A DNA stretch of 64,000 nucleotides, from positions 1 to 64,000 of the forward strand of contig JAIYBT010000024.1 of the NCBI GenBank assembly GCA_027488395.1, given 5' to 3'. A program made the translations under genes and the position numbers. Within the stretch, counting starts at the first letter, position 1. The number at the start of each line of letters is the position of its first letter. Below are positions 35,974-43,768 of this stretch, in pieces. Origin of the DNA: Methylophilaceae bacterium. Its GTDB lineage: Bacteria > Pseudomonadota > Gammaproteobacteria > Burkholderiales > Methylophilaceae. A model generated the notes under the pieces. That model worked only from the letters and a program-made list of their open reading frames with translations, did not search any database and was not told the DNA's origin.

Positions 35974-36600
35974 ATGACCACTGCCTTAACCACTTTAATC
36001 CAACGTTTGAGCTATATCGTCGGCGAAAACATGGCCCATCAACTTAAAAATGATGGTTTAAGTCTAGATACGGCAGCCTTGTCGCTAGCCATTGATGATG
36101 TGATGGGTGGAAAACCTTCGCGTTTAACCGATGAGGAAAAACGCAGTACGGTCGAACAGGTGCAATTTGAGAGCCAAAAACAGCAACAAGCGGCACAAGC
36201 AGAACAATCTGCTAAAAATAGCTCTGACGGACAAGCCTATTTAGCTGAAAACGCCAAAAAAGCAGGTGTGGTGACGACTGCAAGTGGTTTGCAATATCAA
36301 GTCTTAACGCAAGGCACAGGCGCAACACCTAAGACGCATGACCGAGTACAAGTGCATTACAAAGGCACGCTGATTGACGGCATGGTGTTTGATAGTTCCT
36401 ATGATCGCGGTGAGCCGATCGTGTTTCCAGTGACCGGCGTGATTGCCGGCTGGGTCGAGGCCTTACAATTGATGCAAGTAGGCAGTAAGTTCGAGTTGGC
36501 AATTCCTGCCAATTTAGCCTATGGCGAGCATGGTAGCGGTCAAACGATTGGACCTAATGCCACCTTGGTGTTTATAGTGGAGTTGTTGGCGATTACGTAA
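35974..36600 (+). CDS. FKBP-type peptidyl-prolyl cis-trans isomerase (FklB/FkpA group)
   Basis: 208 residues from the ATG at 35974 (a second in-frame ATG at 35968 sits too close to the AAGAG site). The N-terminal ~95 residues form the helical dimerisation domain with a Gln/Ala-rich stretch. The FKBP domain (~105-208) shows VQVHYKGTLIDGMVFDSSYDRGEPIVFPVTGVIAGW, the aromatic substrate pocket (Y, F, D, W), and AIPANLAYGEHGSG. There is no signal peptide, so it is probably cytoplasmic like FklB (FKBP22). Confidence 0.93.
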   Translation: MTTALTTLIQRLSYIVGENMAHQLKNDGLSLDTAALSLAIDDVMGGKPSRLTDEEKRSTVEQVQFESQKQQQAAQAEQSAKNSSDGQAYLAENAKKAGVVTTASGLQYQVLTQGTGATPKTHDRVQVHYKGTLIDGMVFDSSYDRGEPIVFPVTGVIAGWVEALQLMQVGSKFELAIPANLAYGEHGSGQTIGPNATLVFIVELLAIT

Positions 36601-36623
36601 TGTGAACGAATGACGCTACCAAT

Positions 36624-36653
36624 AAAAAAAGGGCACGCGTAGTGCCCTTTTTA
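36624..36653. terminator. Bidirectional terminator between FKBP gene and gpsA
   Basis: AAAGGGCAC-GCGTA-GTGCCCTTT with A-run on the left and T-run on the right. It lies between convergent genes. Confidence 0.88.
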
Positions 36654-36679
36654 CATGTGTACAGCTGTCACTGTGCGTT

Positions 36680-37672
36680 TTAAACAGACTCTTGCCGTTG
36701 TCCACGCCCCAATAGTGCGCTCACTGCGTCTTGTGCAGACTTTTGATTGGTGAGCAACTGATTGACTTCAAAAGTAATGGGCATCTCAACGGCAATCGAT
36801 GCAGCCCGACGCATCACTTCACGCGCAGTATTGACCCCTTCTGCCACGTGACCTAAGCCTGCCAATATACTCTCTAGCGATTTACCAGAAGCCAATTGCA
36901 GACCGACTTCACGGTTACGTGAGTATTGTCCAGTACAGGTCAGAATTAAATCACCTGCTCCGGCTAAGCCCATAAAGGTATCAGCTTTTGCACCCAGCGC
37001 CATGCCAAACCGGGTAATTTCAGCCAAGCCACGCGTAATCATGGCTGCCCGTGCATTGTTACCAAAGCCCATGCCATCGCTGATGCCCGCTGCAATCGCC
37101 ATCACATTTTTAACCGCACCACCGACTGAGGCCCCCACAACATCGGTGCTGTCGTATACGCGCAAACAACCCCCATGTATCAGTTGTGCGGCTCGTTGTG
37201 CTAACGCTGCGTGATTGGCAGCCAAGGTAATGGCCGTTGGTAAGCCGCGGACCAATTCTGCGGCAAAACTTGGGCCGCTCAGCACGCCCCAAGGATATTC
37301 GGCGCCCAATGCTTCTTGCGCGACCTCGAAAGGTAATTTGGCCGTCTGTGGTTCTAAGCCTTTATTGGCCCAAATCAATGGTTGCTGAATACCTAACGCT
37401 TTTAGTTGCAACAACAGCGGCCGAAATCCCGCTGTGGGCACTACGGACAAAATTAAATCGGCCTCTGCAATCGCCTCTGCCAGATCATCCGTCACGTGCA
37501 GGGCATCAGGGAAGGTAAAGTCGCCGAGATACAGTGGATTGGCACGCGCTTTCCGCATGCCAGAGACATGGCCGCTGTTTCTCGCCCACAAACTGACGTT
37601 GTGTTGCAAGGCAATGTGCATGGCGAGCGCGGTGCCCCATGCCCCCGCCCCTAAAACGGCAACTTTTTGCAT
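36680..37672 (-). CDS. gpsA: NAD(P)-dependent glycerol-3-phosphate dehydrogenase
   Basis: A 330-residue enzyme that reduces dihydroxyacetone phosphate to sn-glycerol 3-phosphate for phospholipid synthesis. The Rossmann start VAVLGAGAWGTALAMHIA, the WANKGLE segment with the first active Lys, GPSFAAELVRGLPTA, and GGAVKNVMAIAAGISDGMGFGNNARAAMITRG with the catalytic Lys are intact. It is last in the rhodanese-grxC-secB-gpsA run; gpsA starts ten bp after the secB stop, a common proteobacterial order. Confidence 0.97.
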   Translation of the reverse strand: MQKVAVLGAGAWGTALAMHIALQHNVSLWARNSGHVSGMRKARANPLYLGDFTFPDALHVTDDLAEAIAEADLILSVVPTAGFRPLLLQLKALGIQQPLIWANKGLEPQTAKLPFEVAQEALGAEYPWGVLSGPSFAAELVRGLPTAITLAANHAALAQRAAQLIHGGCLRVYDSTDVVGASVGGAVKNVMAIAAGISDGMGFGNNARAAMITRGLAEITRFGMALGAKADTFMGLAGAGDLILTCTGQYSRNREVGLQLASGKSLESILAGLGHVAEGVNTAREVMRRAASIAVEMPITFEVNQLLTNQKSAQDAVSALLGRGQRQESV

Positions 37673-37681
37673 GCGGTGAAC

Positions 37682-38158
37682 TTAGTTAGGCGCGCCTGCC
37701 GCTTGTGCAGCTTGTTGTTGCTGTTGCATGTATAAGGCTTCAAAGTTAATTGGGTTCAACAACACTGGCATAAAGCCAGCACGGGTCACCATGTCAGAAA
37801 TGGCTTCACGCGCATACGGGAATAAAATATTTGGGCAAGCCACCGCTAACACTGGCTCCATATTTTCTGCAGGCACATTACGAATCGCGAAAATACCAGA
37901 CTGTGTCACTTCGACTAAAAAGGCCACTTTGTCTTCGATTTTTGCCGTGACGGTGACTTTAATCGAAACATCAAAAATGCCTTCTTGCACTTGCTGCGCA
38001 TTATTGCCTAATTCAACATTGATTTGTGGTGTGGTACGCTCGGTGAAAATACCAGGTGCGTTTGGCACTTCGATTGACGCATCACGCACGTAAAGTTTTT
38101 CAATCGCAAATACTGGGCCGGTTGCCTGATCTGCTTGTTGTTGTGGTTCCTGAGCCAT
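37682..38158 (-). CDS. secB: Protein-export chaperone SecB
   Basis: A 158-residue tetrameric chaperone that delivers unfolded preproteins to SecA. Typical segments are [53 protein letters not shown], and the [36 protein letters not shown] block. The C-terminus is Gln/Ala-rich. It sits between grxC and gpsA. Confidence 0.97.
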   Translation of the reverse strand: MAQEPQQQADQATGPVFAIEKLYVRDASIEVPNAPGIFTERTTPQINVELGNNAQQVQEGIFDVSIKVTVTAKIEDKVAFLVEVTQSGIFAIRNVPAENMEPVLAVACPNILFPYAREAISDMVTRAGFMPVLLNPINFEALYMQQQQQAAQAAGAPN

Positions 38159-38272
38159 ATGTTTCCTTAGGTATTAAAAAAAGTTAAAAAATAAAAACGC
38201 CCATTCTAACTGCTAGGCCATGGGCTGACTATGGGTTTTTTATGATGGCGGCCTAGTGCAAACCAAGTTGCA

Positions 38273-38545
38273 TCATGCCGCGCTGTCAGGCTTTGCTAGC
38301 AACGGACCCAACTCACCTTTCACGTCCAATGCATGCAAATCATCAAAGCCGCCGACATGCAACGCATCAATATAAATTTGCGGGACTGTCCGACGCCCAG
38401 TTCTGGTCATCATTTCTTCTCGCAATTCTGGTGAGAGATCGACCCGAATTTTTTCGATGTCGGTCACCCCTTTTTGCTTCAGCAAGCGCTCAGCATTCAT
38501 GCAGTAAGGGCACACTGCTGAGGTATACATCACAACTTTTGCCAT
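38273..38545 (-). CDS. grxC: Glutaredoxin 3
   Basis: A 90-residue thiol-disulfide oxidoreductase. The redox motif is CPYC (VCPYCMNAERLL), with the cis-Pro segment TVPQIYIDALHVGGFDDLHALD for glutathione binding. The ATG abuts the stop of the rhodanese gene, so the two are translationally coupled. Confidence 0.96.
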   Translation of the reverse strand: MAKVVMYTSAVCPYCMNAERLLKQKGVTDIEKIRVDLSPELREEMMTRTGRRTVPQIYIDALHVGGFDDLHALDVKGELGPLLAKPDSAA

Positions 38546-38974
38546 CTAGGCTCCTTTTAATGAAGGTTTAAGCACTGGGAGATTCGCTTTGAGCCAAGCA
38601 TCTAAGCCATCTTCGAGTTGATACAATGAAGTAAATTGCGCCTGTTGTAATTGTTTGCAAGCCGCGGCCGACCGTTTTCCGCGTTGGCAATATACCAACA
38701 CTGGCTTTTGCTTAAATTTCTGAATTTCGGTCAAGCGCGCCGTCAGTTCTGCCAATGGCAAGTTGCGCGCGCCTTGTAAATGACCTTGCGCAAATTCGGC
38801 AGGTTCACGCACATCAATAATCAAAGGCTGTTGACGACTCATCAGTACCACTGCTTCTGTGGCCGAAATCGCTGCACTGCCATTGGCAGAGCGCTTAATT
38901 AAAGGGAGCAACAAGCCGATGCCTGAGCCAAGAGCAAGGCCAATGATCCACACATTTTGTTTTAAAAATTCCAA
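38546..38974 (-). CDS. Membrane-anchored rhodanese-like protein
   Basis: 142 residues with one N-terminal TM helix (residues ~7-25, VWIIGLALGSGIGLLLPLI) and a single rhodanese domain (~40-138): PLIIDVREPAEFAQGHLQGARNLPL and the active-site loop VLVYCQRGKRSAAACKQL with Cys. It resembles the YibN-type rhodanese gene that commonly precedes grxC and secB. The sulfur acceptor is unknown. Confidence 0.93.
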   Translation of the reverse strand: MEFLKQNVWIIGLALGSGIGLLLPLIKRSANGSAAISATEAVVLMSRQQPLIIDVREPAEFAQGHLQGARNLPLAELTARLTEIQKFKQKPVLVYCQRGKRSAAACKQLQQAQFTSLYQLEDGLDAWLKANLPVLKPSLKGA

Positions 38975-39191
38975 TTGATTGGCCCTGTGTTTAATGAATC
39001 GGTTGATAAAATTTATAATGACTGAAATTCACAGCCAACTAGAATGCACAGAACACTAGAATTCAAAGTCACGAGGTGTTGCAGTTTCAATCATCGCCTG
39101 TGCAATCAAGTAGGCGCGGTTAGGCGTAAGCATTATAATAGAGTTCTCAAATAATCCGACGCTTACTTGTTGCGTACAAAGAGTGCCTTAT

Positions 39192-40739
39192 ATGTCAATT
39201 ACACCTGTCGTTTTGCTGATTTTAGATGGTTTTGGTCACAGTGAAACTCGCGAACACAATGCCGTATTACAAGCTAACACGCCACAACTAGACGGGTTAA
39301 AAGCCCATTATGCGCACAGCCTCATCAATGCTTCTGAGCATTATGTAGGCCTACCAGATGGGCAAATGGGCAATTCAGAAGTCGGTCATCTTAACATTGG
39401 GGCCGGCCGCATTGTATTTCAAGACTTTGAGCGGATTAATCTCAGCATTGCCAGTGGTGAATTTTTTAAATTGCCTGCCTTGGTAAACGCCATGCAAGAC
39501 CTGAAAGCCCGCGGTCAGGCCTTACATATTCTTGGTTTACTCTCCGATGGTGGCGTGCATAGCCATCAACCCCATCTCCATGCCCTGATCGATATGGCGG
39601 CACAACAAGGCCTAAAGAAAGTATATATCCACGCCTTTTTGGATGGACGAGATACCCCACCCAAAAGTGCTGAACCTTACTTAACACGCCTAGAGCAGCA
39701 TTTAAAACAGGCAGGGGTTGGGCAAGTGGCGTCCATCAGTGGTCGCTTTTACGGCATGGATCGCGATAAACGCTGGGAACGCGTCGCACCCGCGTATGAA
39801 CTGCTGGTGAATGGCGTTGCCGATTATCTCGCGCCTGATAGCCTCAGTGCGTTGTCACAAGCCTATGCCCGCGATGAAAGCGATGAGTTTGTAAAGTGCA
39901 CGGCAATTCGTGCCGCCAATGCCCCCGCCATTGAAATGCGCGATGGCGATGGCCTGATTTTTATGAATTTTAGAAGCGATCGTGCCCGTCAACTGACCGA
40001 TGCCTTACTCAATGTACAATTTGATGGCTTTACGCGGAGCCGCACGCCACAATTAAGCCATTACTTTACCCTGACACAATACGACCAAAATCAACGCAAA
40101 GCCACCCCAATTTTTGCCCCTTATACCGTGCCCAATACCCTAGGCGAATATTTATCAAAACAAGGGCTGAAACAACTGCGTATCGCTGAAACAGAAAAAT
40201 ATCCACATGTGACTTTTTTCTTTAATGGTGGCGAAGAAACGGTTTACCCCGGGGAAGATCGCGTGTTAGTGCCCTCGCCTAAAGTCGCGACTTATGACTT
40301 GCAACCGGAAATGAGTGCGCAAGAAGTCACGGATAAATTGGTTGCCGCCATCACTAGCCAGCAGTATCAAGCGATTATTTGTAATTACGCCAATGGCGAT
40401 ATGGTGGGTCATACGGGCAATTTAACTGCGGCGATTCAAGCCATCGAAACCTTAGATACCTGTGTTGGCCGTGTAGTCGCGGCAGCACAAACAGTGGGTG
40501 CAGAAGTGATTATTACCGCCGATCACGGCAATGCCGAAAGCATGTTTGACCATGCCAGTGCGCAAGCACATACCCAGCACACCACTAACCTTGTGCCATT
40601 TATGTACATTGGCCGCCAAGCCAACATTTTGGATGGCGGCGCACTCTCCGATATTGCCCCTACCCTGTTACATGTGATGGGGTTGCCACAACCAACAGAA
40701 ATGTCAGGTCGCAATTTAATACAGTTGGCCACCCACTAG
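39192..40739 (+). CDS. gpmI: 2,3-bisphosphoglycerate-independent phosphoglycerate mutase
   Basis: About 515 residues from the ATG at 39192; the frame can also be read from a GTG at 39183. The Mn-dependent enzyme interconverts 3- and 2-phosphoglycerate in glycolysis. LLILDGFGHSETREHNAV carries metal-binding Asp, MGNSEVGHLNIGAGR the phosphoserine, SDGGVHSHQPHLHALIDMA, HAFLDGRDTPPKSA, NFRSDRARQLTDAL, and ADHGNAESMFD the second metal site. It is followed after 16 bp by envC, a common arrangement. Confidence 0.97.
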   Translation: MSITPVVLLILDGFGHSETREHNAVLQANTPQLDGLKAHYAHSLINASEHYVGLPDGQMGNSEVGHLNIGAGRIVFQDFERINLSIASGEFFKLPALVNAMQDLKARGQALHILGLLSDGGVHSHQPHLHALIDMAAQQGLKKVYIHAFLDGRDTPPKSAEPYLTRLEQHLKQAGVGQVASISGRFYGMDRDKRWERVAPAYELLVNGVADYLAPDSLSALSQAYARDESDEFVKCTAIRAANAPAIEMRDGDGLIFMNFRSDRARQLTDALLNVQFDGFTRSRTPQLSHYFTLTQYDQNQRKATPIFAPYTVPNTLGEYLSKQGLKQLRIAETEKYPHVTFFFNGGEETVYPGEDRVLVPSPKVATYDLQPEMSAQEVTDKLVAAITSQQYQAIICNYANGDMVGHTGNLTAAIQAIETLDTCVGRVVAAAQTVGAEVIITADHGNAESMFDHASAQAHTQHTTNLVPFMYIGRQANILDGGALSDIAPTLLHVMGLPQPTEMSGRNLIQLATH

Positions 40740-40755
40740 GGTTAATGGCGGGTCA

Positions 40756-42102
40756 ATGAAGCAAGATATGTTGTGTCTGACTGGGCGATGGATAGTGGTG
40801 GTTGGTTTAGCAATCACGCTGACAGCACATGCAGCAAAAATCGATAAAACAGAAACGACCAAAGACAACCTTGATCAAATCAAAGAGAAAATTCAAGCAC
40901 TGTCCAGCCAACTGAGCGCGACCAAAGTCGCCAAACAAGATGCGAACCAAGCGCTAAAAGCTTCTGAATCCGCCATCAGCGCCTCGCGCAAAAAGTTGCG
41001 CGACATCCAAGCAGCGCAACTTGAAAATCGTCAACGGTTACGCGACTTGCAAAAAAAAATGGTGCAGCTCGAACAACAGGTCAATGCGCAAAAACAGGCG
41101 ATGCAAGCCCAACTGAACCAACAATATCGGCATGGCAATCAAAGCCGTTTGCAGCGGTTATTGCAAGCCAATGATCCCGCACAAGCGTCGCGTGATTTGC
41201 ATTATTTAGGCCATCTCACAGCCGCTCATCAAGCCCACATTGCCTCGCTACAAAACAACCAAGAAGACATCGACCGCGTACGTGCAGAAACGGCTGAGCA
41301 AGCGCAACAAACCGATGCCCTTGCCCAGCAATACCAAGAAACCACGCAACAGCTAGAACAAGAAAAATCCAAGCGTGCACAAGCATTGGCACAACTTTCT
41401 AAGCAGATGAATTCGCAAGAGCAACAGCTGACGCGCTTGAAAAAAGATGAAGAAGCGCTGACCCGTTTATTTGAAAAATTGCTGGCCGAAGCGCGCAAAC
41501 GCGAACAAGAAGCACAAGCCCGCGCTAAGCGCGAAGCGCAAGCAGAGGCAAAACGTCAAGCGGAGCAAACAAAGTCTAAAAAATCGGCAGGCCGCACTTT
41601 TGAGCATGCCACCCAAAGCAAGGTAGACGACAATGAAGCCAATACCAATCCAAGTGTGGTGGCTAAAAACGATACACTGCCAGAGTTTAATGGCAACAAA
41701 GAACAATTTTCGACATTAAAAGGCAAGTTACGCTTACCCGTCCGTGGTGAGGTGGTGAACCGCTTTGGTAGTCCACGTCGTGACACGGGCGTGAACTGGA
41801 AAGGCTTGTTTATTCGCGCCAGTGAAGGCAGTGAAGTCAAAACCGTCTCCAGCGGACAAGTGGTGTTTGCCGATTGGATGCGAGGTTTTGGTAATTTAAT
41901 TGTGGTCGATCACGGCGGCGGTTATATGAGCTTGTATGGCAACAACGAAGCCCTGTACAAATCTTCTGGGCAGATCGTCAAAGCGGGCGATACCATCGCC
42001 ACGGTAGGCAACAGCGGGGGGAATGCAGAAAGTGGTGTCTATTATGAATTACGCCGCAACAGTCTACCGTTTGATCCCTTGCAATGGAGCATCGTGCATT
42101 AA
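40756..42102 (+). CDS. envC: EnvC-like murein hydrolase activator (degenerate LytM domain)
   Basis: A 448-residue periplasmic protein. The start is the ATG at 40756 (GGCGGGTC upstream), with signal peptide ending near residue 27 (AHAAK). Residues ~35-290 are a long Gln/Lys/Ala-rich coiled coil. The C-terminal M23/LytM domain (~325-448) shows VNRFGSPRRDTGVNWKGLFI and GFGNLIVVDHGGGYMSLYG, but the zinc His positions of active peptidases read KGLFI and YYELR. As in E. coli EnvC, this predicts an activator of AmiA/AmiB amidases at the division septum rather than an enzyme. Confidence 0.92.
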   Translation: MKQDMLCLTGRWIVVVGLAITLTAHAAKIDKTETTKDNLDQIKEKIQALSSQLSATKVAKQDANQALKASESAISASRKKLRDIQAAQLENRQRLRDLQKKMVQLEQQVNAQKQAMQAQLNQQYRHGNQSRLQRLLQANDPAQASRDLHYLGHLTAAHQAHIASLQNNQEDIDRVRAETAEQAQQTDALAQQYQETTQQLEQEKSKRAQALAQLSKQMNSQEQQLTRLKKDEEALTRLFEKLLAEARKREQEAQARAKREAQAEAKRQAEQTKSKKSAGRTFEHATQSKVDDNEANTNPSVVAKNDTLPEFNGNKEQFSTLKGKLRLPVRGEVVNRFGSPRRDTGVNWKGLFIRASEGSEVKTVSSGQVVFADWMRGFGNLIVVDHGGGYMSLYGNNEALYKSSGQIVKAGDTIATVGNSGGNAESGVYYELRRNSLPFDPLQWSIVH

Positions 42103-42176
42103 CGTTGCAGGCAGTTTGCCTTTCGGGGCATGCCCTGCTAGCAACTGATTTGTGCACGTATCGCCCTTATCTCAGT

Positions 42177-42203
42177 AAAAAGCGCGGTTTTTCACCGCGC
42201 TTG
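42177..42203 (-). terminator. Terminator of the small lipoprotein gene
   Basis: AAGCGCGGT / ACCGCGCTT hairpin (42180-42188 and 42194-42202). Read leftward it is followed by TTTTACTGAG. Confidence 0.75.
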
Positions 42204-42222
42204 GTTGACCATCGGGTGCGTA

Positions 42223-42495
42223 TTACTCGGCTGGAATAACAGGGGCAGGCGTGTTTGCACGCGCTTCTGCGTCTAGCTTATCCAACTCTTCTTGCGTCAT
42301 GGTAATGCCTGGCACACGCTCGCTGTCATTCGGCACATAGCCGCCAGAACTTGTGGCAGGCGCGGGGGTTGGCGCAGCCGAGGTGGTGGCAGCGGGCGAT
42401 GACGCTTCAGCTTCCTCCGCCGGCGGTGCATCGTCGCCGCAGGCCGTCAAACTGAGTGCAAGTGTTGATACGAACAAGAAATGTGTGAGGTTCAT
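42223..42495 (-). CDS. Small Ala/Pro-rich lipoprotein
   Basis: 90 residues. The signal MNLTHFLFVSTLALSLTAC ends with a lipobox Cys. The mature part starts GDDAPPAEEAEASS and is a Pro/Ala/Ser/Thr linker, then an acidic end (ERVPGITMTQEELDKLDAEARA). There is no enzymatic motif and I do not recognise a family. Confidence 0.75.
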   Translation of the reverse strand: MNLTHFLFVSTLALSLTACGDDAPPAEEAEASSPAATTSAAPTPAPATSSGGYVPNDSERVPGITMTQEELDKLDAEARANTPAPVIPAE

Positions 42496-42536
42496 GGTGT
42501 GTTTCCCTGATTGAGTGTTATTTAAACCGACTTGCG

Positions 42537-42956
42537 TTATGCGCCGATCACATGCAATACGATGTTCCGCTTGGCTGGCTGCAGGCGATGTTCAAACAAA
42601 AATATCCCTTGCCATTGACCCAGCACCGCCTGCCCATCAATGACTGGAATAGCGAGACTGGTTTGCGTTAATGCGCTACGCACATGCGCTGGCATATCGT
42701 CTGGCCCTTCAACGGTATGGATGAATAAATCATCACCGTCGGGCACCAGTCGCTGAAAAAAGGCTTCCATGTCCACTAATACATCACGGTCGTAATTTTC
42801 ATTGATGAGTAAACTGGCTGAGGTATGTTGCACATACAGGGTGAGCAGGCCATTGACGATAGTCGTGGTCGCGAGCCACTGCGCCACTTGTGGCGTAATG
42901 TCATACAAGCGTCGCCCTTGGGCACTCACTTGCAGGCGATGATGGAATTGTTGCAT
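42537..42956 (-). CDS. YjbQ / UPF0047 family protein
   Basis: 139 residues, the usual size. HTSASLLINENYDRDVLVDMEAFFQRL, DDMPAHVRSAL, and GQAVLGQWQGIFLFEHRL are the family signatures, with three conserved His forming a probable metal site. Members have been described as secondary thiamine-phosphate synthases, but the physiological role is not settled. Confidence 0.93.
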   Translation of the reverse strand: MQQFHHRLQVSAQGRRLYDITPQVAQWLATTTIVNGLLTLYVQHTSASLLINENYDRDVLVDMEAFFQRLVPDGDDLFIHTVEGPDDMPAHVRSALTQTSLAIPVIDGQAVLGQWQGIFLFEHRLQPAKRNIVLHVIGA

Positions 42957-43086
42957 GTTAAATCGTGCAAAATGAAAGTTTTATTATACGTGGCGCGGCG
43001 GATGCCGTCAGCGCAGGTAAATCAAAACCCTGCGTTTAAGCCACGTTTACGAATATGTTTGCCTATATTTACACATCTGCCATTGA

Positions 43087-43593
43087 CTACCAGTAGCGCC
43101 AGCCATAGCCGCCCCAATACGGCCGATAGCCCCAGCCTGGTCCGTAAAACCATGGATCCATGCTGCGTAAACGGGCAGCATCCCGCTCACGTTTGAGTTT
43201 TTGTTCGTTGTCCGCGCGCACTTGCTCACGCTTATTGATTTCATCCGCCATCGCATTTTGGCGGGCCAATGCATCGGCTTGTTGCATATAATCTAACACG
43301 CCTTTGCTAATGCCTTTTTGGTGCCAATCCAGTACCTGCGAGGGGGTTAAGCTGTAGCGCGATTGTGATTGCTCAATTGCGCGGATGACCTCAGCATCGG
43401 TGTTGCCTTGTTGGCTCAGCGCCACCACCTGCTCTAAGGTCAAACTCGCTGTTGGCGCTTGCACCAATGCTGCGAGCTGTTCAGGCGACACACGGTCTAT
43501 TTGCGCGGGCTGGGGGGGTTGCACCGCGCAGCCGGACAAACCAAGCAATAAACAGATGGTAGGGAAGATGAATTTCCAATCAGGCCTGCGCAT
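43087..43593 (-). CDS. Lipoprotein with Gly/Tyr/Trp-rich C-terminus
   Basis: 168 residues from the ATG at 43593, which has AAGGAGAAGCCGT directly upstream; the open frame to 43650 lacks this. The signal MRRPDWKFIFPTICLLLGLSGC ends in a lipobox. Residues ~30-100 contain helices with LTLEQVVALSQQGNTDAEVIRAIEQSQSRYSLTPSQVLDW, then KGVLDYMQQ, which is DUF-like and frequent in small proteobacterial lipoproteins. A charged helix follows and the C-terminal ~20 residues are an aromatic/Gly tail (GPGWGYRPYWGGYGWRYW). Function unknown. Confidence 0.8.
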   Translation of the reverse strand: MRRPDWKFIFPTICLLLGLSGCAVQPPQPAQIDRVSPEQLAALVQAPTASLTLEQVVALSQQGNTDAEVIRAIEQSQSRYSLTPSQVLDWHQKGISKGVLDYMQQADALARQNAMADEINKREQVRADNEQKLKRERDAARLRSMDPWFYGPGWGYRPYWGGYGWRYW

Positions 43594-43644
43594 ACGGCTT
43601 CTCCTTAGGTTGCTTCGACATTCCAATGATACGACCACTGGACT

Positions 43645-43708
43645 TGGCACTGGTTCTAATAAGCACTGGTGCTAACAAGTAGCGGTTCTAAAAGGTACAG
43701 GTTCTACC
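43645..43708. repeat. Four degenerate 16-bp tandem repeats
   Basis: Units starting at 43645, 43661, 43677 and 43693 share the core GGTTCTAA with variable flanks. They lie between the lipoprotein gene and the clpB stop. Confidence 0.7.
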
Positions 43709-43768
43709 GAGCACGGGGACTGCAAAACACTATTTATACTAAGAACGTGTTCAGTCAAAAGCACTAAA

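Noticed and set aside
40756-42102. Loss of EnvC catalytic residues as a novelty
   Set aside because: Degenerate LytM sites are normal for EnvC activators.
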